Shown here in pieces: positions 34,810-43,670 of a stretch of 64,000 nucleotides of DNA. Position 1 is the stretch's first letter, and each line of letters opens with the position of its first letter. The translations under genes and the position numbers were made by a program. The DNA comes from Ferrimonas marina (GTDB lineage Bacteria; Pseudomonadota; Gammaproteobacteria; Enterobacterales; Shewanellaceae). The notes beneath the pieces were generated by a model. The model made no database searches and had not been told where the DNA came from. It saw only the letters and a program-made list of their open reading frames with translations. The stretch lies in assembly GCF_900129905.1 (NCBI RefSeq), contig NZ_FQXG01000003.1, positions 301,771-365,770 on the forward strand. Direction: 5' to 3'.

Positions 34810-35331
34810 TTATCTGGGCCAGCTGTCCTGGCGGAAGGTGGCGCCACGGCGCTCTGCTTCCTGCAGCAGGGTCACGAACTGCTTTGATGCCTGAATGCGG
34901 CAATGGGGCAGGGGGATGGTTTCCGCCCGTGCCATGCGTCCGCCCTGTATCCCGTAGCGGATGGCATAGTGCCCACCCTTGCAAGCATGGTACATCCGGA
35001 AGGCATTGAAGGGGCCTTTGACGGTGCGCACGACCTTATCTTTCGGGACGGTTGAGGGGCGGGTGTTGCGAACGGGGGTAGTGGTGTAATCCAGTGTGGC
35101 GCGCCGAGTGCTGGGGCTTGGCCCGGCGTGCGAGGTCGCTGATCCCTTGATCAGCTGTTCCCGGCAGTACCAGGCATCGGCGACAGCCTGGCGGTGACGT
35201 ATCGCTTCCAGTGTGGGCATCAGATCGGCGGCGGCTTCTTCCGTTTCAGCTGCGACCTCCAGTGCGTCCAGGCATTGGATTTGGTCGAATCGCTGATAGA
35301 CCTGCTGTGCCCGTGAATCGAGGTGATCCAT
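34810..35331 (-). CDS. Hypothetical protein, 173 aa
   Basis: Unrecognised soluble protein: helical N-terminal half, a low-complexity Thr/Pro/Arg linker near residues 75-95, and a C-terminal half with YHACKGGHYAIRYG. A GC-rich hairpin (about 34763-34780) follows and may terminate it. Function unknown. Confidence 0.55.
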   Translation of the reverse strand: MDHLDSRAQQVYQRFDQIQCLDALEVAAETEEAAADLMPTLEAIRHRQAVADAWYCREQLIKGSATSHAGPSPSTRRATLDYTTTPVRNTRPSTVPKDKVVRTVKGPFNAFRMYHACKGGHYAIRYGIQGGRMARAETIPLPHCRIQASKQFVTLLQEAERRGATFRQDSWPR

Positions 35332-35696
35332 GGCCTTTTGTTCCTACATCAGTCTTCCGTAACGGCTTCATCATATCGACGAATCCGCCTGTTGCATAGG
35401 GGAAAATTTTTAGTATGTTTGTGCCTCGGTGTGGCTGCGTTTGTCGGTGTTTGTTGCCTGTTGGTAACGTGAGCGCAGGTGAGTGTGTTGGTGTCGGTAA
35501 TCGGGTTCGGTACTGCTTGGCAGTGCGGGTCACTGGCCGGCGAACATTGATCAGAGAAACCCGCTAAACCACCCTGAAAAGCGTTGACCTGGTTGAGGGT
35601 GATGCCTATGGTGCCGGTGTTGATGTCTTGTCACGTCGCCGACCGGGCGGCGAGGGAACTTTGCAGGCTGCTCTGCCTGCGTTATGGAAGATGACT
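35332..35696. other. Intergenic region, 365 bp
   Basis: Divergent promoter region between the gene at 34810 and the first secreted paralog. It holds no gene I can support and no palindrome copy, and includes a GC-rich hairpin (GCCG..CGGC) near 35637-35653 that could be a leader structure. Confidence 0.4.
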
Positions 35697-36563
35697 ATGT
35701 TAAAACCAATCTCTTTGACACTGGCGGTGCTGTTCAGTGCCAGTTCCGCTGCCTCCTCTATCGATGTGCACGGTGAAATTCGGATCCATGGCAAAACCGT
35801 GATCGACGCTGAGGGCTCATTGGTGACGCTGGACCAGCCCCTGGTGGTCAATCACAGTGATCTGCGTTGTCGGGGCGTCATTGTGACCCGGGAAATGCAG
35901 CGGGATTACGGTGTATTTACCGTGGTGGAGGATTGTACAAATCCTGACATCAGTCTCATTCAGAACAGGACTGTTTATAACGACGGTCGTGTGGTCGAGA
36001 ACACCTACCGCACCACAGTCATTGATGATGAGCGTACTTTTTCAGAGACCTTTCGCTCGGACAGCGATGGGGTAGAGGGCAGCTACAGTCGCCAGGTTGA
36101 GTGGGTTAGATACAGCGAGCCTCATTCCCAGCTGGTGCAGGGCGTGGAAAGCACCTACCACCGGGTTGCCATCGCCAGTGACAAGCAATGCTCTGGTTAC
36201 TATCAAGACCGTGGGTATTGTGATGAATCGACCGAGTCCTTTGTGAACCCCAATGCCAGCATCCTTACTCTTCTGTCCGAGGACACCCGGGTGTATGAGG
36301 TGGGCGGCCAGCATATCGAGGGCTGTTACCAGGTGCGCGAAGCCAGCCGTGGGCTGGTGTACTCCGGTTCGGACTGGACCTACTACAGCACCATGTGCCC
36401 TCGTATCGGCGTGTTGGCAGACAACAACCGCAGCGTCGATGAGATCGTCAGTATCGAGTTTGTTGAGGATTTGGATGACCACCAGCCGGGCACGTTGTCA
36501 GATGCGGACATGATAGAGCTCGGTGAAGTCCCGGCCCCGGAGCACTACCCCTGGATCAGATAG
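35697..36563 (+). CDS. Secreted YPWI-family protein A, 288 aa
   Basis: Signal peptide (LTLAVLFSASSAA), then SIDVHGEIRIHGKTVIDAEG, which opens all three members of this family. Cys residues at conserved places (LRCRG, VEDC, QCSGYYQDRGYC, GCYQ, MCPR) suggest disulfides, and the C-terminus ends HYPWIR. ATG at 35697 is chosen with GGAAG six bases before; the ATG at 35691 lies too close. Predicted periplasmic or surface; function unknown. The three paralogs and a lipoprotein form one secreted locus. Confidence 0.65.
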   Translation: MLKPISLTLAVLFSASSAASSIDVHGEIRIHGKTVIDAEGSLVTLDQPLVVNHSDLRCRGVIVTREMQRDYGVFTVVEDCTNPDISLIQNRTVYNDGRVVENTYRTTVIDDERTFSETFRSDSDGVEGSYSRQVEWVRYSEPHSQLVQGVESTYHRVAIASDKQCSGYYQDRGYCDESTESFVNPNASILTLLSEDTRVYEVGGQHIEGCYQVREASRGLVYSGSDWTYYSTMCPRIGVLADNNRSVDEIVSIEFVEDLDDHQPGTLSDADMIELGEVPAPEHYPWIR

Positions 36564-36946
36564 GGCTTAGCCGCCATGTTTTAGCGCCGGGTTGACGGTG
36601 CGAACCGTGGGTGATCTCTCAATAAGTCGTCGGCTTAACCTGTGTAATTAAAGGCGCTGGCGTATGGATGCAGAGATCGCCCACACCAAATGTAAGCTGT
36701 TGTAACTGAATGATAAAACTTGGCAGGTTTAGTGTTGACCTTGCTGGGTAATGCTGAAAAACTACAGGGGTTTTTGGGTAATTTGTTACAACCAGAAACC
36801 CAGTTCTTAACCTCCCGAGCGTTGTTTATCTTTGCTCGGGCGTGAACAGTGGAGAAAGCCACTGTTGTTAATGTGCTCTATTGACCGCTAGGGAGGGGAT
36901 CTCTAGCGTGTGCACAGAAGCTCAGCCAAGGATGTAAGGAGTTGGA
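36564..36946. other. Intergenic region with two hairpins, 383 bp
   Basis: No gene is supported. Two hairpins occur near the downstream end: CCCGAGC / GCTCGGG at 36814-36840 and ACAGTGG / CCACTGT at 36846-36865, the second followed by TGTTAATG. They could be a terminator for protein A or a leader for the lipoprotein gene. Confidence 0.45.
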
Positions 36947-37231
36947 ATGAAACAATGGACAAGACCCGCGTTGGTCCTGTTGCTCGGCGCGGCGCTCAGT
37001 GCTTGTGGTGGTTCTTCTGATGATCCGGAGGTGCCGGAGGTACCCGAGGTGCCGGAAGTGCCAGAAGTGCCGGGATACGATCCGAGCAAGCCGGAGCAGG
37101 AATTGCCGGCAGAGGTGGTGAAAGCCATCGACACCATCGTTGAGGGGACCAAGGTGATCGTCACCGAAGATCTCGTTTTGGATATCGAAGGACACACCCT
37201 GACCGTTCAGGGCGAGTTGATTATCAAGTAA
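36947..37231 (+). CDS. Lipoprotein with PEV repeat, 94 aa
   Basis: Lipoprotein signal with lipobox LSAC at 17-20 and Gly at +2, predicting outer-membrane localisation. Directly after comes PEVPEVPEVPEVPEVPG, a pure Pro-Glu-Val tandem repeat forming a stiff spacer. The last ~30 residues (TKVIVTEDLVLDIEGHTLTV) form short beta strands. A strong AAGGAG precedes the ATG. It sits between two secreted paralogs and could tether them at the cell surface; this is inference from neighbourhood and layout. Confidence 0.7.
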   Translation: MKQWTRPALVLLLGAALSACGGSSDDPEVPEVPEVPEVPEVPGYDPSKPEQELPAEVVKAIDTIVEGTKVIVTEDLVLDIEGHTLTVQGELIIK

Positions 37232-37243
37232 AGGAAGGATCCA

Positions 37244-38167
37244 ATGAAAAAGAGCTGTACCTTCATTGCAATGGCGCTGCTGAGCAGTGGTGCCGCCGCC
37301 GCATCTCTGGATGTACACGGTGAAATCCGTGTCAACGGCCAGACCGTCATCAACGCCGACGGCAGCCTGGTGGGTTACACCCCGGTAGAGCCCGGCCTGC
37401 AGGTTGACCCTAGCGCCTTTGATTGCGACGGCAAGGTGATCACCCGTGAGTACCTCAGTGGCAGCACCACTGTTCATGAGGTGGAAGATTGTTCTGTGGC
37501 CGGTACCTACAAGCGCACAGTTACCGATACCCAGCAATCTGGCTATGTGATTACCAGCATCTTCGAAATCATCGAAGAGGACGGCGGTATTAGCCAGGTG
37601 ACCAACAGCTACACCGACTCAGACGGTGGCGCCGGTATGTACTCCTACACCTCGAAGCACATCGGCTTCAGTGATCGTGGCGATGGCCTGCTGACCCAGG
37701 GCGTACCGTCCAGCTACCACTACAAGGTCGAGCGCAGTAACTTCCAGTGCACTGGCAATTACGCCGATTGGGGTTACTGTGAAAATCGTCCGACCGTCGT
37801 GCACTACATCAACATCGACACCCTGCTGGCCAAGCACAACGGCAGCTTCGAAATTGCCGGCCAGACCTTCGATAAGTGCTACCTGACCCGCTTTGAGAGC
37901 ATGAACGTCAGCGAAGATATGCCAAGCTCCGGCATGTCCGTTCAGTGTGAAGGCGTGGGCGTGGTTGATGCGTTTGAGACCGGCATGGGCACCATTGTAG
38001 ACATTCAAACTGGGGCGCCGACTCCCGCTTTGATGTCCGCAAGCAGCAGCAACAATCAGCTGAACCGGATGATCGCCGATGGTGATCGCAAGGAGCAGGC
38101 AGACGCCGAGCCGCGTTACCCCTGGATCCTGAACTACCCCTGGATCAAGCACGACCTCGGCGGCTAA
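37244..38167 (+). CDS. Secreted YPWI-family protein B, 307 aa
   Basis: Signal peptide (ALLSSGAAAA), then SLDVHGEIRVNGQTVINADG as in A and C. Shared landmarks: FDCDGKVITREY, VEDC, QCTGNYADWGYC, FDKCYLTRFES and a Cys-Glu-Gly-Val-Gly stretch, ending with YPWILNYPWIK, where the motif is doubled. Closest to C. AAGGAAGGA lies before the ATG. Terminator at 38182. Same predicted location as A and C; function unknown. Confidence 0.7.
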   Translation: MKKSCTFIAMALLSSGAAAASLDVHGEIRVNGQTVINADGSLVGYTPVEPGLQVDPSAFDCDGKVITREYLSGSTTVHEVEDCSVAGTYKRTVTDTQQSGYVITSIFEIIEEDGGISQVTNSYTDSDGGAGMYSYTSKHIGFSDRGDGLLTQGVPSSYHYKVERSNFQCTGNYADWGYCENRPTVVHYINIDTLLAKHNGSFEIAGQTFDKCYLTRFESMNVSEDMPSSGMSVQCEGVGVVDAFETGMGTIVDIQTGAPTPALMSASSSNNQLNRMIADGDRKEQADAEPRYPWILNYPWIKHDLGG

Positions 38168-38181
38168 GGCCGTAACGTTAG

Positions 38182-38210
38182 AAAGCCCGCTTTGCAGCGG
38201 GCTTTGTTGT
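38182..38210 (+). terminator. Rho-independent terminator
   Basis: Stem AAAGCCCGC / GCGGGCTTT followed by TGTTGT, directly after protein B. Confidence 0.8.
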
Positions 38211-38292
38211 CTCTGGTGCCCCAAAATGCGAATCGAACTGCGTGTCAGGCGTCCAGGGCAGGGATTGGAGCAGAAGAAGTATGGAAGGAATC

Positions 38293-39183
38293 ATGAAGAA
38301 ACTGAGTATCGTGGCCATGGCGTTGTTGTCTGGCAGTGCAGTTGCAGGCTCTGTGGATGTCCACGGTGACATCAAGGTGCAGGGTCAGACCGTGATCAAC
38401 GACAAGGGCGAGTTTGTTGCTATCCCTAAGGCGCTGCCGGTAGTGGAGGCGAACACAAACCTGTTTGCCTGCGACGGCAAGATCATAACCACTCAGTTTA
38501 ATTACCCTGGGGCGACTGTGCTGTATGTCGAGGATTGTTCGGTACCGGGCACCCGAGTGATGACCGCGGTAGACACTTTGGACAGTGGCCTGGTAGTAGA
38601 GCAGGTGCACACCGTGGTAGCTCAGGGTAATGGCGTAGCCACTTTCCGAATTGAGTACAGCGACTCGGCAGGTGTCACCGGCGGGTACAGCATGGTCCGC
38701 AGCGAAGAGATCCTGAGTGAGATAGGTGATGGTGTGCTGGCCGTTGGTGAATCCGTGAGCTACCACGTCAGAACGCACTCAAGCCAGTATCAGTGCTGGG
38801 GTAAGTACGCAGAACAGGGTCCATGTAATTTTGAAGACCCGGATCCGGTGCATAGCGTGAAGACCGAAACCGTGTTGGCAAAACACGGCCAGAGCTACCA
38901 GGTGGGTGATCACACCTTTGATCGATGCTTTTTGATGCGATTCGACTCCACCGGCGTGGACAGTCGGACCTATGCCCGTTACGAGGTGTGGTGTGAGGGA
39001 GTTGGCTGGGTTGATGGCTTCGAAGGGGACTTCTATGACTTTGTTGTCACGGATATCCAGTTTGTTGATCAAGCACCAGCCGCGTTTGGGCCGGCCAGTG
39101 TCTCAGAGCAGGCCGTGCCAAACGAAAACCTGCAAATCACGCCGCGCTACCCTTGGATCAAGCAAGAGCGAAGAGGCGGTTAA
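38293..39183 (+). CDS. Secreted YPWI-family protein C, 296 aa
   Basis: Signal peptide (IVAMALLSGSAVAG), then SVDVHGDIKVQGQTVINDKG. Same conserved Cys as B, with FACDGKIITTQF, VEDC, QCWGKYAEQGPC and FDRCFLMRFDS, followed by CEGVGWVDGFE. C-terminus reads YPWIKQERRGG. ATG at 38293 after AAGGAA. It is separated from B by a terminator, so it has its own promoter. Function unknown. Confidence 0.7.
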   Translation: MKKLSIVAMALLSGSAVAGSVDVHGDIKVQGQTVINDKGEFVAIPKALPVVEANTNLFACDGKIITTQFNYPGATVLYVEDCSVPGTRVMTAVDTLDSGLVVEQVHTVVAQGNGVATFRIEYSDSAGVTGGYSMVRSEEILSEIGDGVLAVGESVSYHVRTHSSQYQCWGKYAEQGPCNFEDPDPVHSVKTETVLAKHGQSYQVGDHTFDRCFLMRFDSTGVDSRTYARYEVWCEGVGWVDGFEGDFYDFVVTDIQFVDQAPAAFGPASVSEQAVPNENLQITPRYPWIKQERRGG

Positions 39184-39270
39184 CGCTTCTTGCACCTATG
39201 TGCTTGCGGTCCTGCGGTGCAGGCTGTGTTAACAGGGATAGGCCTACCCGGTGGATCTGGGTGAGTGGAT

Positions 39271-39304
39271 AGAGAATGGCTCGCTTTTGCGAGCCATTGT
39301 TTTG
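39271..39304 (+). terminator. Rho-independent terminator
   Basis: Stem AATGGCTCGC / GCGAGCCATT (39275-39298), then TGTTTTG; ends the secreted-protein locus. Confidence 0.75.
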
Positions 39305-39351
39305 CCTGGGGCTGGTTTCGTCGGGCCTTGTGCTAGAGCTGAGTGCGTGAC

Positions 39352-40197
39352 CTAGGCATTGCCGCCAGCGAGTGGTGCTATCCCGCAGGGTCGATATGTT
39401 CGGCTGTCCTCTGCAAGAGCATGGGCGATCGGGGCCGGTAGCAGTGTGGGGTAGCGCTCCGCCAGCAACTGGACTGCCCTGCATAGCTGGGCTTTCTCGC
39501 CCAACTCTGAGTGCAACGGTTGACCGTAGGGATCGATGATCTGCAGTAAGTGGTTTGTTCTGAGGTTGAGCACGCATCCACCGGTCTGGCCATCGTTTAC
39601 TACCAGTCGGTCAGGGCCCTGTTCCAGCCATTCCAATGAAGCTTCACCGTCACTGATGGTGTTGGTGCCAAACAGGCCGTTAACGGCGGGTTGCTCGGTC
39701 CATTCGCTATACCCTGGCAGGTTCTGCAGGCTGGCGCAGCCATCGATGAACCGGGCATAAATGGACTTGTCACCCCGATACAGCGCGGCAATGAGCCGGT
39801 GGTGGCCGTTCAACAGGTCGTTGCCGTCCGGATGCCCGTCCAAATCGGTGATGTTGGACAGAATGAGCGCGTGCTCGGGGCTGTCTTTGTAGTTTATTGC
39901 AAACCAGGCAATGCGGCGGATGTGCTGATCACGGCTGCAGCCGTGATTGCATGAGACGTAGGGGTTTGTCGGGTTGTCGTCGTAATGGCCCGGTGGGATC
40001 AGTTGATCGGTTGGCAGAGCCAATGCCGAACGGATCTCGTCATCAGAGATGGGGTGTTCGTTGGCAGTGGTTTGCCAGGGGTAGTGATCCTCAACCAGGT
40101 GACGCATTGCGTCGGTACGCCACCGCGCCAGTGGGGTTTCAAACACCGACAGGCCGCAGTCACGGCCAATGGCTTGAATCGAACGGGTATCGTTCAT
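39352..40197 (-). CDS. ParB-like domain protein, 281 aa
   Basis: Residues about 110-150 hold a ParB/Srx-type signature: DGNDLLNGHHRLIAALYRGD, where NGHHRL matches the ParB-fold motif (x-GHHR-x-x-A). The N-terminal third has several Cys and His (SCNHGCSRDQH) that may bind metal. This ParB-like fold is used by nucleases, ADP-binding proteins and partition proteins, and I cannot say which here. It is coupled to the 87-residue gene by a TAATG overlap. Confidence 0.55.
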   Translation of the reverse strand: MNDTRSIQAIGRDCGLSVFETPLARWRTDAMRHLVEDHYPWQTTANEHPISDDEIRSALALPTDQLIPPGHYDDNPTNPYVSCNHGCSRDQHIRRIAWFAINYKDSPEHALILSNITDLDGHPDGNDLLNGHHRLIAALYRGDKSIYARFIDGCASLQNLPGYSEWTEQPAVNGLFGTNTISDGEASLEWLEQGPDRLVVNDGQTGGCVLNLRTNHLLQIIDPYGQPLHSELGEKAQLCRAVQLLAERYPTLLPAPIAHALAEDSRTYRPCGIAPLAGGNA

Positions 40198-40460
40198 TAT
40201 GCCGTGGCCTTCAGCGCTTCCAGGGTGGCTTTGGCGATGTCGATGTTGCCGCCAGAAGGTTCCGCTCTGGGGTCATCGAGGGGGATGCCTTTGCGGGTGT
40301 TGTTGGACATCTCAAATGACTGCAGGATCTGGCCGGTTTCGACCACCAGCACCAGGCCAAAATCGTGGGCTTTTTTCAAGGCCGCATCCAGGTTGCGATG
40401 GTTGTGGGTCTGCTCCGGACGACGCACGTTAACGGAGACATAGGGTGCTAGTTTCTTCAT
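40197..40460 (-). CDS. Hypothetical protein, 87 aa
   Basis: Short mixed alpha/beta protein, unrecognised. It starts 17 bp from palindrome copy 8 and overlaps the ParB-like gene downstream by one base, so it is probably the first gene of a two-gene unit. Confidence 0.6.
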   Translation of the reverse strand: MKKLAPYVSVNVRRPEQTHNHRNLDAALKKAHDFGLVLVVETGQILQSFEMSNNTRKGIPLDDPRAEPSGGNIDIAKATLEALKATA

Positions 40461-40476
40461 CTTTGAATCCCTTCTT

Positions 40477-40496
40477 CAATATACGAAAATATATCA
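40477..40496. promoter_or_regulatory. 20-bp palindrome, copy 8
   Basis: CAATATAC, spacer GAAA, ATATATCA; 17 bp upstream of the gene starting at 40460 on the minus strand. Confidence 0.6.
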
Positions 40497-40613
40497 AGGT
40501 GCAGCGCTAAATGCAACCGGCTTAGTTGGTTGCGCCTTGGGTTTTAGGAGAGCCCAAACGCACTGCATGAAGCCCATGCGCAGTCAGAAAATAGAGTTGC
40601 AGGATAACCCCAC

Positions 40614-41027
40614 TCATAGAGCCCACCGCCAGGTTGGCAAACAACCAAGCAAGGCAGGCAAGCAGAAGCATGAGTCGGAGTTTAAGCCGGTGAACAGCAT
40701 CACGGCAAGGCTGGTGCAGGTAGCGGCCAAGAAGGGAATAAGGTCCGTTAGCTGGGTTGCGGTGATGGCGGCTGCCAGCCAGTAAGCGGCGATGACAACG
40801 ACCCCGGCGAGTAGGCCTCGGAGCCAGATGGAGCCCAGGTCCCGGGCAGCGCTTAGGGCTTTGAGGCTGGCGATCTGCGCAGAGCCCAGGCCCAGGTAGT
40901 GGCCGATGGCAAACACCCTGCTAAGCGAGAACAGGGCGCGCATGGTCGGCTCGTGTCTGATCCAGGGTGCAATGACCGCGGTAAGGGCGCAAAGCCAGCC
41001 CAGCACTTCCGTTGTCAGTGTGGTCAT
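40614..41027 (-). CDS. YgjV-like inner-membrane protein, 137 aa
   Basis: Four to five hydrophobic segments. The stretch IGHYLGLGSAQIASLKALSAARDLGS resembles the YgjV family signature (a His-Tyr within a loop, then Leu-rich residues and an Ala-Arg-Asn/Asp-Leu turn); I judged it from memory. YgjV function is unknown. Start ATG at 41027 lacks a good ribosome site. It is shorter than typical YgjV (~180 residues). Confidence 0.5.
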   Translation of the reverse strand: MTTLTTEVLGWLCALTAVIAPWIRHEPTMRALFSLSRVFAIGHYLGLGSAQIASLKALSAARDLGSIWLRGLLAGVVVIAAYWLAAAITATQLTDLIPFLAATCTSLAVMLFTGLNSDSCFCLPALLGCLPTWRWAL

Positions 41028-41096
41028 TAGTGGTCAAATGAAGGGCTGATGCTGACAGGGTAAGGCCTGCCCCCGGGATCCTGAAGGGGTTTGTGA

Positions 41097-41504
41097 TTAG
41101 GGTGTTGGGTAGACAGCGCGAAGTTTGGCAAGGTCTGCACTGAGACAGGGCGCCAGGTCGTCACGGTAGGAGTGCCAGATCTCAGGCTTGGCTAAGAGGC
41201 TTTTGGCGAGGTTCTCGTTGTGGATCAGTTCAAGCCGGAGGCTGTTGTAGCGCTCAGGCGCCGTATGCGCCAGTGTGGCCACCAAGTGGTGAAACAGGCC
41301 GTGCTGCTGGAGGTGTTGCGCCATCTCTACCCGGGCGATGGTAACCGCCGAGGTCATGTCGAGCTTACGTAGGTACATCTCGAAATCCGGCGTGTAGGTC
41401 AGTTGGGTGGGCATCCGGTTACGCCAGAAGCTGTCGACCTTGCGGGTGATCAGGGCTTTGGCATGAGCAATAGTGAGCGGTGTGTGTTCCGTTGGCTCGG
41501 TCAT
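41097..41504 (-). CDS. Hypothetical helical protein, 135 aa
   Basis: Unrecognised helical protein without Cys pairs. I chose the ATG at 41504 (weak ribosome site) rather than a longer start at 41597. Its neighbours are a membrane protein on the left and a divergent unknown on the right. Confidence 0.5.
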   Translation of the reverse strand: MTEPTEHTPLTIAHAKALITRKVDSFWRNRMPTQLTYTPDFEMYLRKLDMTSAVTIARVEMAQHLQQHGLFHHLVATLAHTAPERYNSLRLELIHNENLAKSLLAKPEIWHSYRDDLAPCLSADLAKLRAVYPTP

Positions 41505-41754
41505 GATGAGGCTGGGTGTCTCCGGTTGGTGGGTACTGTGATAACCGCCACGAATTCTTGCGCCAACTTGGCGCAGTGGTTTGACAGCGCTGGACAAACA
41601 GCAGGGATTGCACCAAAGTGCATTGCGGTCCCAGTCTACCGCTTCCGCTGTCGCCCACCAAGGGGTACGGACAAATGACGCAGCTTAATTACTATTCGCG
41701 ACAAGACCTATTCCAACAGGCTTGTGGCAAGGACAGCAGCCCGAAAGCCTGGTA

Positions 41755-42909
41755 ATGGATAAGACGATGATCGCAACCTCCAGAACCCGTTTCAACGGCT
41801 ACGTTAAGGCGTTATTCAGCGCACTTAAGCCTCAGTCCCCCTCTTTATGTCGACGCACTGTTGAGCAGGCCTTATCCAGGGCAATGTTCGCGGTGGAGCA
41901 CGCAGTGGCCATCGTGCATTGTAAGAAGTGCGACCAGACACCTGCGCAATACTTCGCAGCCCTTGAGCGTCCAGAAGACGGGCGGATGCTCTACCGGGCC
42001 TTTATGGCCGAGGTGTGCGAGAGCCTGACTGTGGTGCGTCACAACCTCGAAGATCCCCGTCCGTGGGTTTTGGATGAGCACAATGGCTGGGACGATGTCG
42101 ACAGTCAGCGCACCCATGCGTTGCTGTGGGCGGAGTATGGCGGTGGCAACCTGTTGCCGGTCCTGGGGTTAGAGTTGGATGCTGGGCAGTTGGCCAAACT
42201 GGCCGCCGGTCTCCAGCCACATTGTCCCGATATGAGTGTGCATGCCTTGGGAGGGCTACTGAGCTTCGAGCCGGCACTGGATTGGTTGAGGTTCCTGCGC
42301 GGTGATGGTTACGCTGAGCGGGAGGTCCTGCTGCTGGCGTGCCTGGCGATTGAAAAGGACCTGCTCAATGCCGTGGAGTACGAAGGGCGAACCGATGTGG
42401 CGCTGTATACGCTGATGCGCTGTTTGCGTGAGTTTGAGGTGGATCACCAGGGTCATCCGCTGACGAAGCATCTGAGAGAGATCCTCGCGGACCCTGAATC
42501 GACCATCGCCATCACCCCGGGCCGGCGTCTCGAAGCGAAGCGGGGTGATTCAGTCCGTGCTGACACTTCGTTTGCAAAGGAGTTGCGGGCAGTGACCATT
42601 CGGCTTGAGGGGCCGGCTGGGAGTTACGAACTTGCGGAGTTTGAGTGGGAAGATTGCCACGCCACCGGCAGTGCCCGGGGGTCAAACAAGGGGTCGGAGC
42701 TTAACGGGATCTGCGTGGAAGAGGCGTTGGGAATCGACATCGACGACATGGGTCGGCCGTCTGATGAGGATTTTGACCTGTACGTCGCAACCGATGTGCT
42801 TGAAACCAATCTAGGTCGAGCTTTCCTGGATCTGGCCGACCCATACTGCATCCCGCCCAAGTTTAACTTCAGTGTGGATCTGCTCCGGGCTCTGAACCGG
42901 GACTGGTAA
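41755..42909 (+). CDS. Hypothetical protein, 384 aa
   Basis: Unrecognised soluble protein: helical N-terminal two-thirds with a CKKC pair at about residues 58-61, and a more acidic C-terminal third (GIDIDDMGRPSDEDFDLYVA). The ATG at 41755 is the first good methionine; a TTG 11 codons earlier is an alternative. It is followed by a strong terminator, so it is a single gene. Confidence 0.6.
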   Translation: MDKTMIATSRTRFNGYVKALFSALKPQSPSLCRRTVEQALSRAMFAVEHAVAIVHCKKCDQTPAQYFAALERPEDGRMLYRAFMAEVCESLTVVRHNLEDPRPWVLDEHNGWDDVDSQRTHALLWAEYGGGNLLPVLGLELDAGQLAKLAAGLQPHCPDMSVHALGGLLSFEPALDWLRFLRGDGYAEREVLLLACLAIEKDLLNAVEYEGRTDVALYTLMRCLREFEVDHQGHPLTKHLREILADPESTIAITPGRRLEAKRGDSVRADTSFAKELRAVTIRLEGPAGSYELAEFEWEDCHATGSARGSNKGSELNGICVEEALGIDIDDMGRPSDEDFDLYVATDVLETNLGRAFLDLADPYCIPPKFNFSVDLLRALNRDW

Positions 42910-42931
42910 TTGCGGCAATCGGCGAAACGGC

Positions 42932-42970
42932 AAAGCCCCGTCAGGACATCGAGTCTGGCGGGGCTTTATT
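42932..42970 (+). terminator. Rho-independent terminator
   Basis: Stem AAAGCCCCG / CGGGGCTTT (42932-42967) followed by ATTG on the plus strand and, on the minus strand, also followed by a short T tract; serves a convergent junction. Confidence 0.7.
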
Positions 42971-42998
42971 GCAGTTGGGGCTTCGCTAGGGTGCGGCA

Positions 42999-43442
42999 CT
43001 ATCGCCTTGACCGAAGCAAGGCCGCTAGTGGATCGTCCGCCAGCACGTTGCTGGCCGCGCTGATCCCGGCGGCGTCCAGGATCATCTGATCAGGACCAGC
43101 ATTGGGTGACAGCGCCACGTATTCGGCCCGGATGGCATGGGCCTTTAGCTCGCTCAGTGGGTGCTTGGCTTGGCAGCCGTGGGGGCAGGCCAGGGCAGCA
43201 GGGCCGATTGCGAACAGCCGGCACAGCAGTGGCCGCTGCGCATACACGGAACAGCCACCCTCCTTGCGGGCAAAGCGACATGTGAGGCTGTCGCTACCGG
43301 CAGTGGTCACGCCATCAACGCCTAGGCGCCGGGCCTCTGCCGGCGACAGCGGTACCGGCCCGCAGCAATCCTGGCAACCCGGTTTGCAAGACATCTCCGG
43401 GATAGCGCGGTATAGCCGGCGCAGGGTCGCTCGTTCACTCAT
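42999..43442 (-). CDS. YkgJ-family cysteine-cluster protein, 147 aa
   Basis: Matches the CxxCxxCC (YkgJ, PF03692) layout: C19, C23, C26, C27 near the N-terminus, C55, then GGCSVYAQRPLLCRLF with C64 and C74, and a CPHGC pair near 86-90. The family probably binds zinc or an iron-sulfur cluster; its function is unknown. It overlaps the upstream 69-residue gene by eight bases, so they are coupled. Confidence 0.8.
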   Translation of the reverse strand: MSERATLRRLYRAIPEMSCKPGCQDCCGPVPLSPAEARRLGVDGVTTAGSDSLTCRFARKEGGCSVYAQRPLLCRLFAIGPAALACPHGCQAKHPLSELKAHAIRAEYVALSPNAGPDQMILDAAGISAASNVLADDPLAALLRSRR

Positions 43443-43644
43443 CAGTGTCTGCCGTTTTGGACCTGGTGCCCTGGTCTTCGGGGGCGATCTCTACGTCCTT
43501 CAGGGCAGCGATAATACCGTTGGCTGCCTCAATGGCGGCATTGTTAACGGGCGCGAAATGCTCTCTGGTGAGATTCAGCCCGTTATGTTGCCGGTCTATT
43601 TCAACTAGGATGGCGCTAATGAGCTGGATCTGGCTCAACTTCAT
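43435..43644 (-). CDS. Hypothetical protein, 69 aa
   Basis: Short helical protein with an acidic, polar tail (QGTRSKTADTDE), unrecognised. The ATG at 43644 follows AAGGGA. Its end overlaps the start of the YkgJ gene by eight bases. Confidence 0.55.
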   Translation of the reverse strand: MKLSQIQLISAILVEIDRQHNGLNLTREHFAPVNNAAIEAANGIIAALKDVEIAPEDQGTRSKTADTDE

Positions 43645-43670
43645 GTTCAATCCCTTGGGTTTCAGGTGGG

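Noticed and set aside
36635-36862. A 75-codon minus-strand frame in the intergenic region before the lipoprotein.
   Set aside because: No ribosome site and low-complexity sequence; the hairpins suggest a leader.
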